From JBCCGG01 sp039029395 (lineage in GTDB: Bacteria; Pseudomonadota; Alphaproteobacteria; Kiloniellales; JAKSDN01): a stretch of DNA of 64,000 nt. Under the pieces are notes generated by a model. That model did not search any database, was not told the DNA's origin, and saw only the letters and a program-made list of their open reading frames with translations. The DNA is taken from positions 62,001 through 126,000 of the forward strand of contig JBCCGG010000005.1 of NCBI GenBank assembly GCA_039029395.1. Direction: 5' to 3'. Of the stretch, positions 16,578 through 25,271 are shown piece by piece. Both the position numbers and the translations under genes were made by a program. How positions within the stretch are numbered: the stretch's first letter is position 1; every line of letters begins with the position of its first letter.

Positions 16578-16681
16578 CTGTCCTAGCCCCCTGCTCGACA
16601 GCCGATTGCAGATCTATTTTCTTCGGACGGGCGCCCCAGTCTTCTGCGGACCGGGGCGCCCGCGCCGTATCACGTCAAAGC

Positions 16682-17857
16682 TTAGGCCGCCACGAACTTG
16701 TCGCGGAACTCGGCCCGAGCGGCGGCATACCAAACCGGCTCAGCCGGCCACCACCAGAGACGATCCAATGCATCGCCCGGATAGGCTTCCTCGAAGACCA
16801 GCTTCGATTCCGGGGTCATGTGCTCGGCCGCGCCAACCGAGACCGCGTTATAGCCGGTCTCATTGCCGAGCAGACCGCCGACCTCGGGCGTGTAAGCCAT
16901 CTCGAGGAATGCGTAGACCGCGTCGAGGTTCTTCGCGCCGATCGGCATGGAGATCTGGTCGAGCCAGGTGAAGGCGCCTTCCTGCGGTGCCATATAGGTC
17001 ACCGGCTTGCCTTCCTTCTTGAGCTCGATCGGCGGGCCATCCCAGGTCTGGCCGAGAATCACGCCGTTCTGCATGAGACCGGACTTCTGGGTGTCGTGGT
17101 CGTTCCAGAACTGCTTGACCCAGGGCTTGTGCTCGACCGCGAACTTCGTGATCTCGGTCCAAATCCGCCGCATGGAGTCCTCGTCCTTGTAGGCATCCAG
17201 CATGCGGTTTGAGGGCAGTTGGCCCGAAGCGTCGAGATAGAGCCCAATGCCGGCCATCATGGAGTGCGGCCGGCCTTGGATGAAGCCCTTCATCTCCGGC
17301 AGCCAGAGATCGCCGTAGCTCAGATTTGCATAGTCCTGCTGCCACTTGTCGGTGCGCCATGACAAGGCCTCGGTGCCCCAGAGGTAAGGCAGCGCGTAGA
17401 CATTGCCGTCCCAGGTCCAGGCGTCGGTCGAGCCTTTGAGCAGACCGCCGACAACCCGGTCGGTCGGCACTTTGTTCATGTCAAAGGGCTGCAGCAGACC
17501 CAAGGGATTCCACTGCGGCTCGCGGTTCAAGGTCGGGCTGACGATGTCGAAGCCGCGGCCCTTGGTCGCCTTCATCTTGTTCAACAGCTCTTCGTTCGAG
17601 CCGTAGTTGGTGACCTTGAGGCTGACGCCGGTCTCATTGGTGAACTTGTCCCGCAGAGACTGCGGAATGTAGCCCGACCAGATGAGAATCTTGAGTTCGC
17701 CGGAAGCCGCTTTCGCCTCCTCGGTCAGCACGTAAGGCCCGAGGGCTGCCAAGGCGCCAACGCCAGCCGCGCTTTTCAGCATGGTCCGGCGCGTGAAGGC
17801 CTTGGCCGCACGCAAGGTCTTGGTGCTGGAACTCTTTGTGTTGGATCGTTTCGTCAC
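16682..17857 (-). CDS. potD: Tat-exported polyamine-type substrate-binding protein
   Basis: 391 aa, GTG start with AGGGAG upstream. The signal FTRRTMLKSAAGVGALAALG is a twin-arginine type, so the protein is exported folded. The mature part matches PotD/PotF-family periplasmic binding proteins: LKILIWSGYIP, YGSNEELLNKM, and a hinge region around NRVLDAY-like NRMLDAY. Substrate may be a polyamine or another cationic amine. It heads the transporter operon, 104 nt before potA; this distance leaves room for a transcript boundary. Confidence 0.9.
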   Translation of the reverse strand: MTKRSNTKSSSTKTLRAAKAFTRRTMLKSAAGVGALAALGPYVLTEEAKAASGELKILIWSGYIPQSLRDKFTNETGVSLKVTNYGSNEELLNKMKATKGRGFDIVSPTLNREPQWNPLGLLQPFDMNKVPTDRVVGGLLKGSTDAWTWDGNVYALPYLWGTEALSWRTDKWQQDYANLSYGDLWLPEMKGFIQGRPHSMMAGIGLYLDASGQLPSNRMLDAYKDEDSMRRIWTEITKFAVEHKPWVKQFWNDHDTQKSGLMQNGVILGQTWDGPPIELKKEGKPVTYMAPQEGAFTWLDQISMPIGAKNLDAVYAFLEMAYTPEVGGLLGNETGYNAVSVGAAEHMTPESKLVFEEAYPGDALDRLWWWPAEPVWYAAARAEFRDKFVAA

Positions 17858-18367
17858 GTTTCACACTCCCTGATGTTCCGTGTTTACGATGATAGATGGA
17901 TTGTCGTGATGGGAACCGAGATTTCTTTAGCTCTCCTAGTGCGATCCAAGGGATACCGACTAGCAATGCTTCACGCATTCATCTCACTGGGCGAATGACC
18001 AAGCTCGTTCACGGCCATTAGCCTACTTTGTCAATCCGCTCAGGGTCAATCTGTCGGCTTCCATTGGTGTCAGCCCTTGCCAATCAGGCGATTGGCCCAC
18101 GTTCGCAAGCGCATTCCGCCGGGCGCAGGCCACTCTGCGCGACCGGATTCGGCGAATAGCCAGCGACGTCACCCTGCCATCGCCTGGGCATGTCCCTTTG
18201 TTCTTGGGCCTCCCCAATGTTTGCCGAACCTGTCCCAAGAACGGAATCTATCATATTCCACGCTTGGCTGAGTAGGTCCAATTTGCCTGTGGACGAAGCG
18301 CCAATTCGCAATCGCGAAACGGGGCAGCCCGATACAATCCTAGGACAGCAGGTGTCGTTGCATCAAA
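17858..18367. other. 510-nt gene-free interval
   Basis: It separates the start of the binding-protein gene from the 3' end of the MocR regulator. It must hold the transporter promoter. On the minus strand TATCAT occurs about 35 nt before the GTG, but without a convincing -35. I found no credible ORF, RNA gene or strong hairpin. Confidence 0.5.
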
Positions 18368-19888
18368 TTAAATATTTGAAATTGTTATAGAACTTAAGGC
18401 TTCTACCAGCTGGTCGACTTTCCTGTCGAGCTGCTCCGGTTGAACGGCCGTAAAGCCGAGCAGCATGCCGGCACGAGGATAGGGCCGCGCGCAATAGATC
18501 GAGAGGGGGACGGCTTCGATGCCCTTTTGCCAGAGCGCGCGGCAGACCTCGAGATCGCTCGCCCCGTCGGGTAGCCAGGCCATCAGATGCATGCCCGCGT
18601 CGGTCGGCTGCACCTCCAGCAGCCCCGCCGCACGGGACTTGAGGCAATCAACCAGAAGCCGCTGGCGCTCGCCGTAGGCCACGCGCATACGCCGGATATG
18701 GGCGGCATAGCGGCCCTCGTCCATGAAATCGGCAAGGACCACCTGAGGCAAGAGAGGGATGCCTTGGCTGAGCACCGTCTGGGCCGCACAAAAGGCCTCG
18801 ACCAAGGCCCGGGGCACCGCCAGATAGCCGATCCGCAAGGAGGGGTAGAGCACTTTCGAGAAGCTGCCCGCGTAGATCACGCAATCGGCCTCATCAAGGC
18901 CTTGAAGCGCCGGCAAAGGGCGCCCGGAGTAGCGAAACTCGCTGTCGTAGTCGTCCTCCAGGACCCAGGCGCCGATGCGCTGACAGTATTGCAGTAGTTC
19001 CAAACGCCGGCGCAGGCTCATGGTGACGCCGAGCGGGTGCTGATGGGACGGCGTGACGAAAATCAGGCGGGGGTCGGCATGCTCTGCGCGCCCGGCCGCA
19101 ATGTCCAACCCTTCTTCGTCGATCGCAACCGAAGCCATCTCGGTGCCCATCGCCAGAAGAATATCGCGGCCCGCCGCATGGCCAGGATCCTCGCCCCAGG
19201 CCAAATCGCCCGGGTCAAGCAGCGTGAGAGCGCAGAGGGCAAAGGATTGCTGGGCACCAGCCGTGACGATGATCTGATCGGCATCGCAGTTGACGCCGCG
19301 GGCATTGACCAAGTGATTGGCGATGGCGCGCCGCAATGGCGGGTAGCCGCCAGCAGCGCCGTAGCCAAACAAGTCATCGCCAAGTCGGTGCAGGGCCTTG
19401 GCCCAAAGCCGCGACCAGGCCGCCATGGGAAAGAGATCGGGCGCCGGCACGCCAGGCCGGAATGGCCGCGTTTCGGCAATCCGTGTGGCCGCCCAGGAGC
19501 CGGCAATGGCTTTACCGCGCTCGGACAGGCCTAGAGTGCCGGCACGAGCGTTCTGGGCAGGATCCGGGCGCTTTGGTGGCAGGTCCTCGGGCGGGATCTC
19601 GGCAACGAAGGTACCGGCGCCGGTGACCGATGTGAGGAAACCCTCCGCAACCAGCTGCTCGTAGCTGTTTTGCACCGTCAGACGGGAGATTCCCAGGTCT
19701 CGAGCCAATTGTCTGGTCGCGGGCAAGCGCGTGCCGGGGGCTAAGCGGCCCGAAAGGACCGCGGCCCGCAGCTGGCCATCAAGCTGCCGATAAAGCGGCT
19801 GACCGGCCGCGCGGTCGAGCCAGACCATGTCCAGCAGCAGGCCTTCGACTTGCTTCGTCACGGCGCGCGCCGCCCTTCTTACATCCAA
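18368..19888 (-). CDS. MocR/PdxR-type GntR regulator with aminotransferase domain
   Basis: Up to 506 aa. The first frame codon is TTG 19888; GTG 19861 or ATG 19828 (MVWLDRAAGQPLYRQL) could be the real start. A GntR winged helix occupies about residues 25-95 (RLPATRQLARDLGISRLTVQ). It is followed by a fold-type-I PLP domain with YGAAGGYPPLRRAIA and the PLP lysine in GSFSKVLYPSLRIG. MocR proteins sense PLP plus an amine or amino acid and often control a divergent operon. Here the divergent genes encode a corrinoid methyltransferase system, so an N-methylated amine ligand is an attractive inference. Confidence 0.88.
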   Translation of the reverse strand: MDVRRAARAVTKQVEGLLLDMVWLDRAAGQPLYRQLDGQLRAAVLSGRLAPGTRLPATRQLARDLGISRLTVQNSYEQLVAEGFLTSVTGAGTFVAEIPPEDLPPKRPDPAQNARAGTLGLSERGKAIAGSWAATRIAETRPFRPGVPAPDLFPMAAWSRLWAKALHRLGDDLFGYGAAGGYPPLRRAIANHLVNARGVNCDADQIIVTAGAQQSFALCALTLLDPGDLAWGEDPGHAAGRDILLAMGTEMASVAIDEEGLDIAAGRAEHADPRLIFVTPSHQHPLGVTMSLRRRLELLQYCQRIGAWVLEDDYDSEFRYSGRPLPALQGLDEADCVIYAGSFSKVLYPSLRIGYLAVPRALVEAFCAAQTVLSQGIPLLPQVVLADFMDEGRYAAHIRRMRVAYGERQRLLVDCLKSRAAGLLEVQPTDAGMHLMAWLPDGASDLEVCRALWQKGIEAVPLSIYCARPYPRAGMLLGFTAVQPEQLDRKVDQLVEALSSITISNI

Positions 19889-19903
19889 AATTGGACCTAT
19901 AAA

Positions 19904-19928
19904 TTATCTTGTAATGGCCATTTTATCT
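19904..19928 (+). promoter_or_regulatory. Possible operator between the MocR gene and the methyltransferase operon
   Basis: The perfect palindrome AATGGCCATT (19913-19922) is flanked by two direct copies of TTATCT (19904-19909 and 19923-19928). The set lies in the short divergent interval, where a MocR regulator would be expected to bind. No footprint knowledge supports it. Confidence 0.35.
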
Positions 19929-19979
19929 ATACCCAAAATCCACCAACATTCGGCTCAGGATCTGCTCGAGGAGGCCACC

Positions 19980-21836
19980 ATGGCAGAGTTCGATTTCGAA
20001 GCTGGCTACGCGCGGCTCGAGGCCGCGATGACGGATGGCGCCAGCGAGGTACCGTTCATCGTGCAGATGCACGAATTCTCCATGGCTCATACCGGAAATC
20101 CCGGGCACCGCTTTTACACCGATCCTGAGGTCTTCGTGCGCGGCATCTGCCAGACCGCGCGCGACTTCGGCTTCGATACGCCGAGCTTCATATGGGACGT
20201 CTACAACGTGGAGGCGGAGGCCCTCGGCCTGCCCCTGGTGCTGTTCGAGGATATGGCGCCGGCGCTGGATAATGTGACGCCGCTGATCCGAAACGAGCAG
20301 GATCTGGCGCGTCTCAAGGCGCCCGATCCGGCCAGCGCGGGGCGCATGCCCATGGTCGCCGAGATTCTTCATCAGGTGAAGGATCTCACCGGCCGCCGGC
20401 CGCCGCTCTGCTTCTGCGGACCCTTCACCATGGCCGCCCATATCATGACCTTCGAACAGCTGGTCGTGGAGATTCGTCAGAATCCGGCTTTCGTTCAAAA
20501 GGTTATGGAGTTCGTGGTCGACGAGGTGCTGGTGCCCTACGGCCAATACATGCTGAAGCAGTTCCCGGATCTGCCGTTCTACGACGGCTCGGACGCCACT
20601 GCGTCGCTGCCCTTCATCACCCAGGACATGCAGGAAGAGTTTGCCATGGCGCCGATCCTGCGCATGCAGGATCAACTCCCCCTGCCCGTATTGGTCGACA
20701 ACTGGTGGGGCGATTCCTACACCGACGACAAGGAGCGCTTCTGGGACAACAAGCTCAAGGTCACGCCAGAGTACTTCAAGATCCAGGACCCAGACCTCTG
20801 GAAGGTCGGCCTCGCCGAGCCGATGGACTTCGCTCGGCGCAAGAACAAGTCCGTGGTGCTGGGGATCGACAACAATCTGTTCCAGAACGGCCCGGCCGAG
20901 GAGATACAAAAGCGCGTCCACGAGTACATGGAGGTGATCGAGGAGGCTGGCTGCAAGGGCGCCGCCTACTTTTGCAATCTCTCCGCCGTGACGCCACCGG
21001 AGAACGTCAAGATTGCGGTCGACGCCGCCCTCGCCTTTCGCCGGGGCGATCGGCCCTGGACCGGGCTGCGGTGCGCCGGCACGCCAGAAGCGCGTGGTGA
21101 GACCGGGCAAGCCGTTGCCGAAGTTGACGATGCGGCATTGATTGCCGCCGCCGGCCTCGAGAACGAGGAGCTGTCCGAGGAGGAACAGGCGCTCGACGAG
21201 ATCTTCGAAGCGGTGCTCGACCACGAGGATGTTCTGACCGCCGAGCTGGTGGCCAAAGGCCTCGAGCGTGGCATGGCGGTGCATTCGATCCTCGACGAGG
21301 CGCTAATCGCGGCCATGGACGAGGTCGGCGAGGAGTTCGCCAAGGGCACGATCTTCGTTCCCGAGATGCTGATGGCGGCACGCGCCATGAAGGCCGGCCT
21401 CGAGGTGCTGCGCCCGATCCTCACCCAGAGCGGCGAGCCGCCCAAGGGCCTGGTTATGTTGGCGACCGTTCAGGGCGACGTACACGACATCGGCAAGAAT
21501 CTGGTCGGCATGATGCTGGAAGGCGCCGGCTACGAGGTAGTCGATCTGGGCGTTAACGTGACTCCCGACGAGGTGCTGGAACGGGCCAACGAGCTGGCGC
21601 CCAACGTGGTCGGTCTGTCGGCACTGCTGACCACTTCGATGCCCTCCATGCAGAAGACCGTCGCGCTCTTCAAAAAGGTCGAGTCGGCTTATCCGGTAAT
21701 CGTCGGCGGGGCGCCGGTGACCGAAGAATTCGCCCAAAAGATCGGTGCCGACGGCTACGGCGAGAACGCGCCGATGGCGGTGGAGACGGTGCACCGCCTG
21801 GTCGCCGAGACCCTAGACACGCGCAGCGCGGCCTAG
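19980..21836 (+). CDS. Fused UroD-type methyltransferase / corrinoid-binding protein (CmuA-like architecture)
   Basis: 618 aa from ATG 19980, preceded by GAGGAGG. Residues about 1-365 are a uroporphyrinogen-decarboxylase-type methyltransferase domain of the MtaA/MtbA/CmuA family. About 400-490 is a helical cap, and 490-615 a B12-binding domain with DVHDIG (500-505, axial H502), GLSALLT (545-551) and IVGGAPV. Chloromethane methyltransferase CmuA has the same two-domain order and nearly the same length. Where MtaA proteins have a His-x-Cys zinc pair, I read DNWWG (240-244); C332 lies near the usual last ligand, so metal or substrate chemistry may differ. It would take a methyl group from an unknown donor and load it on its own cobalt. 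It is the first of four tightly spaced genes. Confidence 0.85.
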   Translation: MAEFDFEAGYARLEAAMTDGASEVPFIVQMHEFSMAHTGNPGHRFYTDPEVFVRGICQTARDFGFDTPSFIWDVYNVEAEALGLPLVLFEDMAPALDNVTPLIRNEQDLARLKAPDPASAGRMPMVAEILHQVKDLTGRRPPLCFCGPFTMAAHIMTFEQLVVEIRQNPAFVQKVMEFVVDEVLVPYGQYMLKQFPDLPFYDGSDATASLPFITQDMQEEFAMAPILRMQDQLPLPVLVDNWWGDSYTDDKERFWDNKLKVTPEYFKIQDPDLWKVGLAEPMDFARRKNKSVVLGIDNNLFQNGPAEEIQKRVHEYMEVIEEAGCKGAAYFCNLSAVTPPENVKIAVDAALAFRRGDRPWTGLRCAGTPEARGETGQAVAEVDDAALIAAAGLENEELSEEEQALDEIFEAVLDHEDVLTAELVAKGLERGMAVHSILDEALIAAMDEVGEEFAKGTIFVPEMLMAARAMKAGLEVLRPILTQSGEPPKGLVMLATVQGDVHDIGKNLVGMMLEGAGYEVVDLGVNVTPDEVLERANELAPNVVGLSALLTTSMPSMQKTVALFKKVESAYPVIVGGAPVTEEFAQKIGADGYGENAPMAVETVHRLVAETLDTRSAA

Positions 21837-21851
21837 GGCGGAACGGGCGCC

Positions 21852-22811
21852 ATGACCAAGACCTTGCTCAGCTCCGCCACGCACGAGATCGCGATCGGCT
21901 TCGACCAACCCTTCGTGATCATCGGCGAGCGCATCAATCCGACCGGCCGCAAGAAGCTGGCCGAGGAGATGAAGGCCGGCGACTACTCCCGGGTTGAGGC
22001 CGACGCCCTGGCCCAGGTCGCCGCCGGCGCCCACATGCTCGACGTCAACGCCGGTATTCCTCTGGCCGACGAGCCGGCGATCCTGGCGGACTGCATAGAG
22101 CTGGTGCAGTCCCTGACCGAGGTACCTTTGTCGATCGATTCCTCGATTGTCGAGGCGCTCGAGGCGGGGCTCGCGGTCTACCAGGGCAAGCCCCTGGTCA
22201 ACTCGGTGACCGGCGAGGAGGAACGCCTGGAATCGGTACTGCCACTGGTCAAGAAGCACGGCGCCGCGGTGATCGCGATCTCCAACGACGAGACCGGGAT
22301 CTCGGAAGACCCGGACGTGCGCTTCGAGGTCGCCAAGAAAATCGTCGAGCGCGCCGAGGATCACGGCGTTCCTAGAGCCGACGTGGTGGTCGACCCCCTG
22401 GTCATGCCGGTCGGCGCGGTCAACGACGCAGGCGCCTCCGTGCTCCATCTGATCCGCCGCTTGCGCCAGGAGCTCGGCGTCAACACGACCTGCGGCGCCT
22501 CCAATTTCAGTTTCGGTTTGCCCCAGCGCCACGGCCTTAACGCCGCCTTCCTCACCATGGCGATCGGCGCCGGTATGACCTCGGCGATCACAAACCCACT
22601 CCACGTGCCGGAGGCCATGGCGATCAAAGGGGCCGACGTGGTGATGGGGAACGACCCGAACTGCGGACGCTGGATCAAGGCCGCACGCAACTGGAGCGAG
22701 GAGACGCCGCAAGCCAAATCAGCCGCCGAACCCACCGCGGCAAGCTCAACCCCCCAAGCAACGATCAGCCGGCGCCGCCTGCGCAAGCTCCGCCAAGCGG
22801 CCGGTGCTTGA
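21852..22811 (+). CDS. Methyltetrahydrofolate:corrinoid methyltransferase (pterin-binding domain)
   Basis: 319 aa, 15 nt after the previous gene. It is a DHPS-like pterin-binding TIM barrel of the MtgA/AcsE/methionine-synthase type: FVIIGERINPTGRK, DVNAGIP, PLSIDSS, NSVTGE and TTCGASNFSFGLPQRH. It would move the methyl group from the methylated corrinoid of the preceding protein to tetrahydrofolate. The last about 45 residues are Ala/Ser/Arg-rich and outside the family fold. CmuB has an analogous role in chloromethane metabolism. Confidence 0.88.
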   Translation: MTKTLLSSATHEIAIGFDQPFVIIGERINPTGRKKLAEEMKAGDYSRVEADALAQVAAGAHMLDVNAGIPLADEPAILADCIELVQSLTEVPLSIDSSIVEALEAGLAVYQGKPLVNSVTGEEERLESVLPLVKKHGAAVIAISNDETGISEDPDVRFEVAKKIVERAEDHGVPRADVVVDPLVMPVGAVNDAGASVLHLIRRLRQELGVNTTCGASNFSFGLPQRHGLNAAFLTMAIGAGMTSAITNPLHVPEAMAIKGADVVMGNDPNCGRWIKAARNWSEETPQAKSAAEPTAASSTPQATISRRRLRKLRQAAGA

Positions 22812-22820
22812 CGAAACACC

Positions 22821-24854
22821 ATGACTGAGAGTGCCTATCTGGTCTTCACGCCCTCGGGCAAGCGCGGCCGCTTTCCGGTCGGCAGCTCGGTGCTTAGCTG
22901 CGCCCGGCAGCTCGGTGTCGACGTGGATTCGGTGTGCGGCGGTCGGGGAATCTGCGGACGCTGCCAGGTGACCATCGGTGAAGGGGGCTACGCCAAGCAC
23001 GGCATCTCCAGCTCGCTTGCCAGCATCGAGCCCCTGACCGACCCCGAACGCAAGTATGACGCCAGAAAGGGCCTGGCGCCGGGCCGCCGCTTGGGGTGCC
23101 ATGCCCGCCTAGTGGCCGATGCCGTGATCGACGTGCCGCCGGAAAGTCAGGTCCACCGCCAAGTCGTGCGGAAGCGCGCAGAGGCTCGGGCGATCGAGGT
23201 CGATCCCGTCGTCAAGCCCTACTATGTCGAGGTCGAGAAGCCGGACTTGCACCACCCCTCGGGCGATTTTCAACGGCTGAACCAGGCGCTCCAGAGGGAC
23301 TGGGGCTTGAGCTTGGACGACACCGACCTGCACGTTTTGCGCAAGCTTCAGCAAGTGCTACGCGAAGGCGTCTGGAAAGCCACCATTGCCCTGCGCCACA
23401 CCCTTGGCAAGTACGACGAGATTGTCGGATTGTGGCCGGGCATTCAGGACCGGCTCTACGGCTTGGCGGTCGACGTCGGCTCGACCACCGTGGCCTGCCA
23501 TCTTTGCGATCTCGGCTCCGGCGAGGTGCTAGCCGCGGCCGGCGCCATGAACCCGCAGATCCGCTTCGGCGAAGATCTCATGAGCCGGGTCAGCTATCTG
23601 ATGGACAATAGTGACAGCCTGGGCGAGATGACCGAGGCCGTGCTCGCGACGATCAACGGTCTTGCCCAGGAGACCGCTGCCGAGGCTGGAATCGATCCTC
23701 GCCTGATTATCGAGGTGGTGCTGGTCGGCAATCCGATCATGCACCACCTGCTGCTTGGTCTGGATCCGAGCGAGCTTGGCCTAGCGCCCTTCGCCCTCTG
23801 TACCGACCAGGCGGTCAAGATCTACGCCGAGGAAGATCTTGGAATCGACATCGCCTTGGGCTCCCGCGCCTATTTGCTGCCTTGCATCGCCGGACACGTT
23901 GGCGCCGACGCGGCCGCGGTTATTCTCTCGGAAGGGCCCCACTTGGGCGAAGCCATGACCCTGATCATCGATGTCGGGACCAACGCCGAGATCGTGCTCG
24001 GCAACCGGGAGCGGCTCTTGGTCGCCTCCTCGCCGACCGGCCCGGCTCTGGAGGGCGCCCAGATCTCCTGCGGCCAGCGCGCCGCGCCCGGCGCCATCGA
24101 GCGGGTGCGCATCGACCCGGCAACCCTGGAGCCGCGCTTCCGGGTGATCGGCGCGGAGCTTTGGTCCGATGAGGACGATTTCTCGGACTCGGTCAATGTG
24201 ACCGGCATTTGCGGCTCCGGCATCATCGAATTGCTTGGCGAAATGTTCCTGGCCGGCCTGCTGACCCGGGATGGCGTGATCGACGGCGCCAAAGCCACTG
24301 TGACTCCGAGGGTGCGGCCCCGCGGCGATACCTTCTGCTACCACATTCATGAAGGCGAGCTGGAAATCTCGATCACTCAAGAAGACGTGCGTGCGGTCCA
24401 GCTTGCCAAGGGCGCGCTCTACGCCGGGGCGCGCCTCCTGATGGATCACATGGGCAGCGACAAGGTCGACCGGGTGGTGTTGGCCGGCGCTTTCGGCAGC
24501 CACATCGATCCGAAGTACGCCATGCTGTTGGGCATGATCCCCGACTGTCCGCTAGAGACCGTGTCATCGGCCGGCAACGCGGCCGGCACCGGCGCGCGTA
24601 TCGCCCTGGTCAACAAGGCGGCGCGCGACGAGATCGAGGCCTTGGTGAGACGCATCGAGAAGGTGGAGACCGCGGTCGAGCCGCGCTTCCAGGAACACTT
24701 CGTCGGTGCCATGGCGATCCCCCATGCCAGCGCGCCCTTCCCCCATTTGGCAGCCGCCGTCGAGCTGCCCGCTCCACCGATCGAAATGCCATTGCAAAAG
24801 CTCAACGCCGGTACACGGCGACGCCAACGCTTGGCCCGCAAGGATCGCGCATGA
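22821..24854 (+). CDS. Reductive activator of corrinoid protein (ferredoxin + ASKHA, DUF4445-type)
   Basis: 677 aa. An N-terminal 2Fe-2S ferredoxin has C39-x5-C45-x2-C48 (VCGGRGICGRC) and a later cysteine in LGCHARL. A linker region leads to the ASKHA domain: GLAVDVGSTTVACHL, LIIDVGTNAEIVL, GICGSGIIELL and VVLAGAFGSHID. This is the architecture of RamA/RACE proteins, which use ATP and an electron to return inactive cob(II)alamin to cob(I)alamin. Its presence shows that the corrinoid enzyme is used catalytically and can be oxidised by accident, as expected in an aerobic cell. Confidence 0.9.
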   Translation: MTESAYLVFTPSGKRGRFPVGSSVLSCARQLGVDVDSVCGGRGICGRCQVTIGEGGYAKHGISSSLASIEPLTDPERKYDARKGLAPGRRLGCHARLVADAVIDVPPESQVHRQVVRKRAEARAIEVDPVVKPYYVEVEKPDLHHPSGDFQRLNQALQRDWGLSLDDTDLHVLRKLQQVLREGVWKATIALRHTLGKYDEIVGLWPGIQDRLYGLAVDVGSTTVACHLCDLGSGEVLAAAGAMNPQIRFGEDLMSRVSYLMDNSDSLGEMTEAVLATINGLAQETAAEAGIDPRLIIEVVLVGNPIMHHLLLGLDPSELGLAPFALCTDQAVKIYAEEDLGIDIALGSRAYLLPCIAGHVGADAAAVILSEGPHLGEAMTLIIDVGTNAEIVLGNRERLLVASSPTGPALEGAQISCGQRAAPGAIERVRIDPATLEPRFRVIGAELWSDEDDFSDSVNVTGICGSGIIELLGEMFLAGLLTRDGVIDGAKATVTPRVRPRGDTFCYHIHEGELEISITQEDVRAVQLAKGALYAGARLLMDHMGSDKVDRVVLAGAFGSHIDPKYAMLLGMIPDCPLETVSSAGNAAGTGARIALVNKAARDEIEALVRRIEKVETAVEPRFQEHFVGAMAIPHASAPFPHLAAAVELPAPPIEMPLQKLNAGTRRRQRLARKDRA

Positions 24855-25249
24855 GCTTCTGGGATCCGGAGAAACGCAGCGCCTACTTGGCCAAAACCGC
24901 CCAGAAGAGCGAAGACCTCCGGCGCCACAGGGAGGGCGACGCGATCGCCCGGGACCTGGCGAGGCTCTGGCCGGAGCTCGAGGAGAGCGAGCGAGACCTC
25001 TTGCGCGCCCTGGTCGCGACCGGCCGCAAGAGCTTCATTGCAAAACACGACCTGCCGCTTCTACGCGGGCTGCTCGCCAAGGATCTGCTGCGCTACCCGC
25101 GCGGCCAAGGCGGCAATTGGATGCGCGCCGCACGCACCAGCTACGCGGTCGCGCCCGCCGCGTGGCAGGCCCTCCAAGATTTGGACGGCGCGAGAACCAC
25201 TGATCCGGCGACGGCCGAGACCCTGTTGCGGGAGGTGACGAGCAGCTGA
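24851..25249 (+). CDS. Unknown 132-aa protein of the corrinoid operon
   Basis: ATG 24851 overlaps the stop of the reactivator gene as ATGA, so it is part of the operon. The protein starts SFWDPEKRSAYLAKTAQKSE and is largely helical, with a segment LWPELEESERDLLRAL, no Cys motif, no signal peptide and no membrane segment. Not recognised. It could be an accessory, chaperone or regulatory subunit of the methyltransferase system. Confidence 0.7.
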   Translation: MSFWDPEKRSAYLAKTAQKSEDLRRHREGDAIARDLARLWPELEESERDLLRALVATGRKSFIAKHDLPLLRGLLAKDLLRYPRGQGGNWMRAARTSYAVAPAAWQALQDLDGARTTDPATAETLLREVTSS

Positions 25250-25271
25250 ATGGGCCGCTCGGCAGCGGCAC

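Noticed and set aside
19923..21284. 453-codon minus-strand frame opposite the CmuA-like gene
   Set aside because: His/Gly/Leu-rich antisense shadow without motifs.
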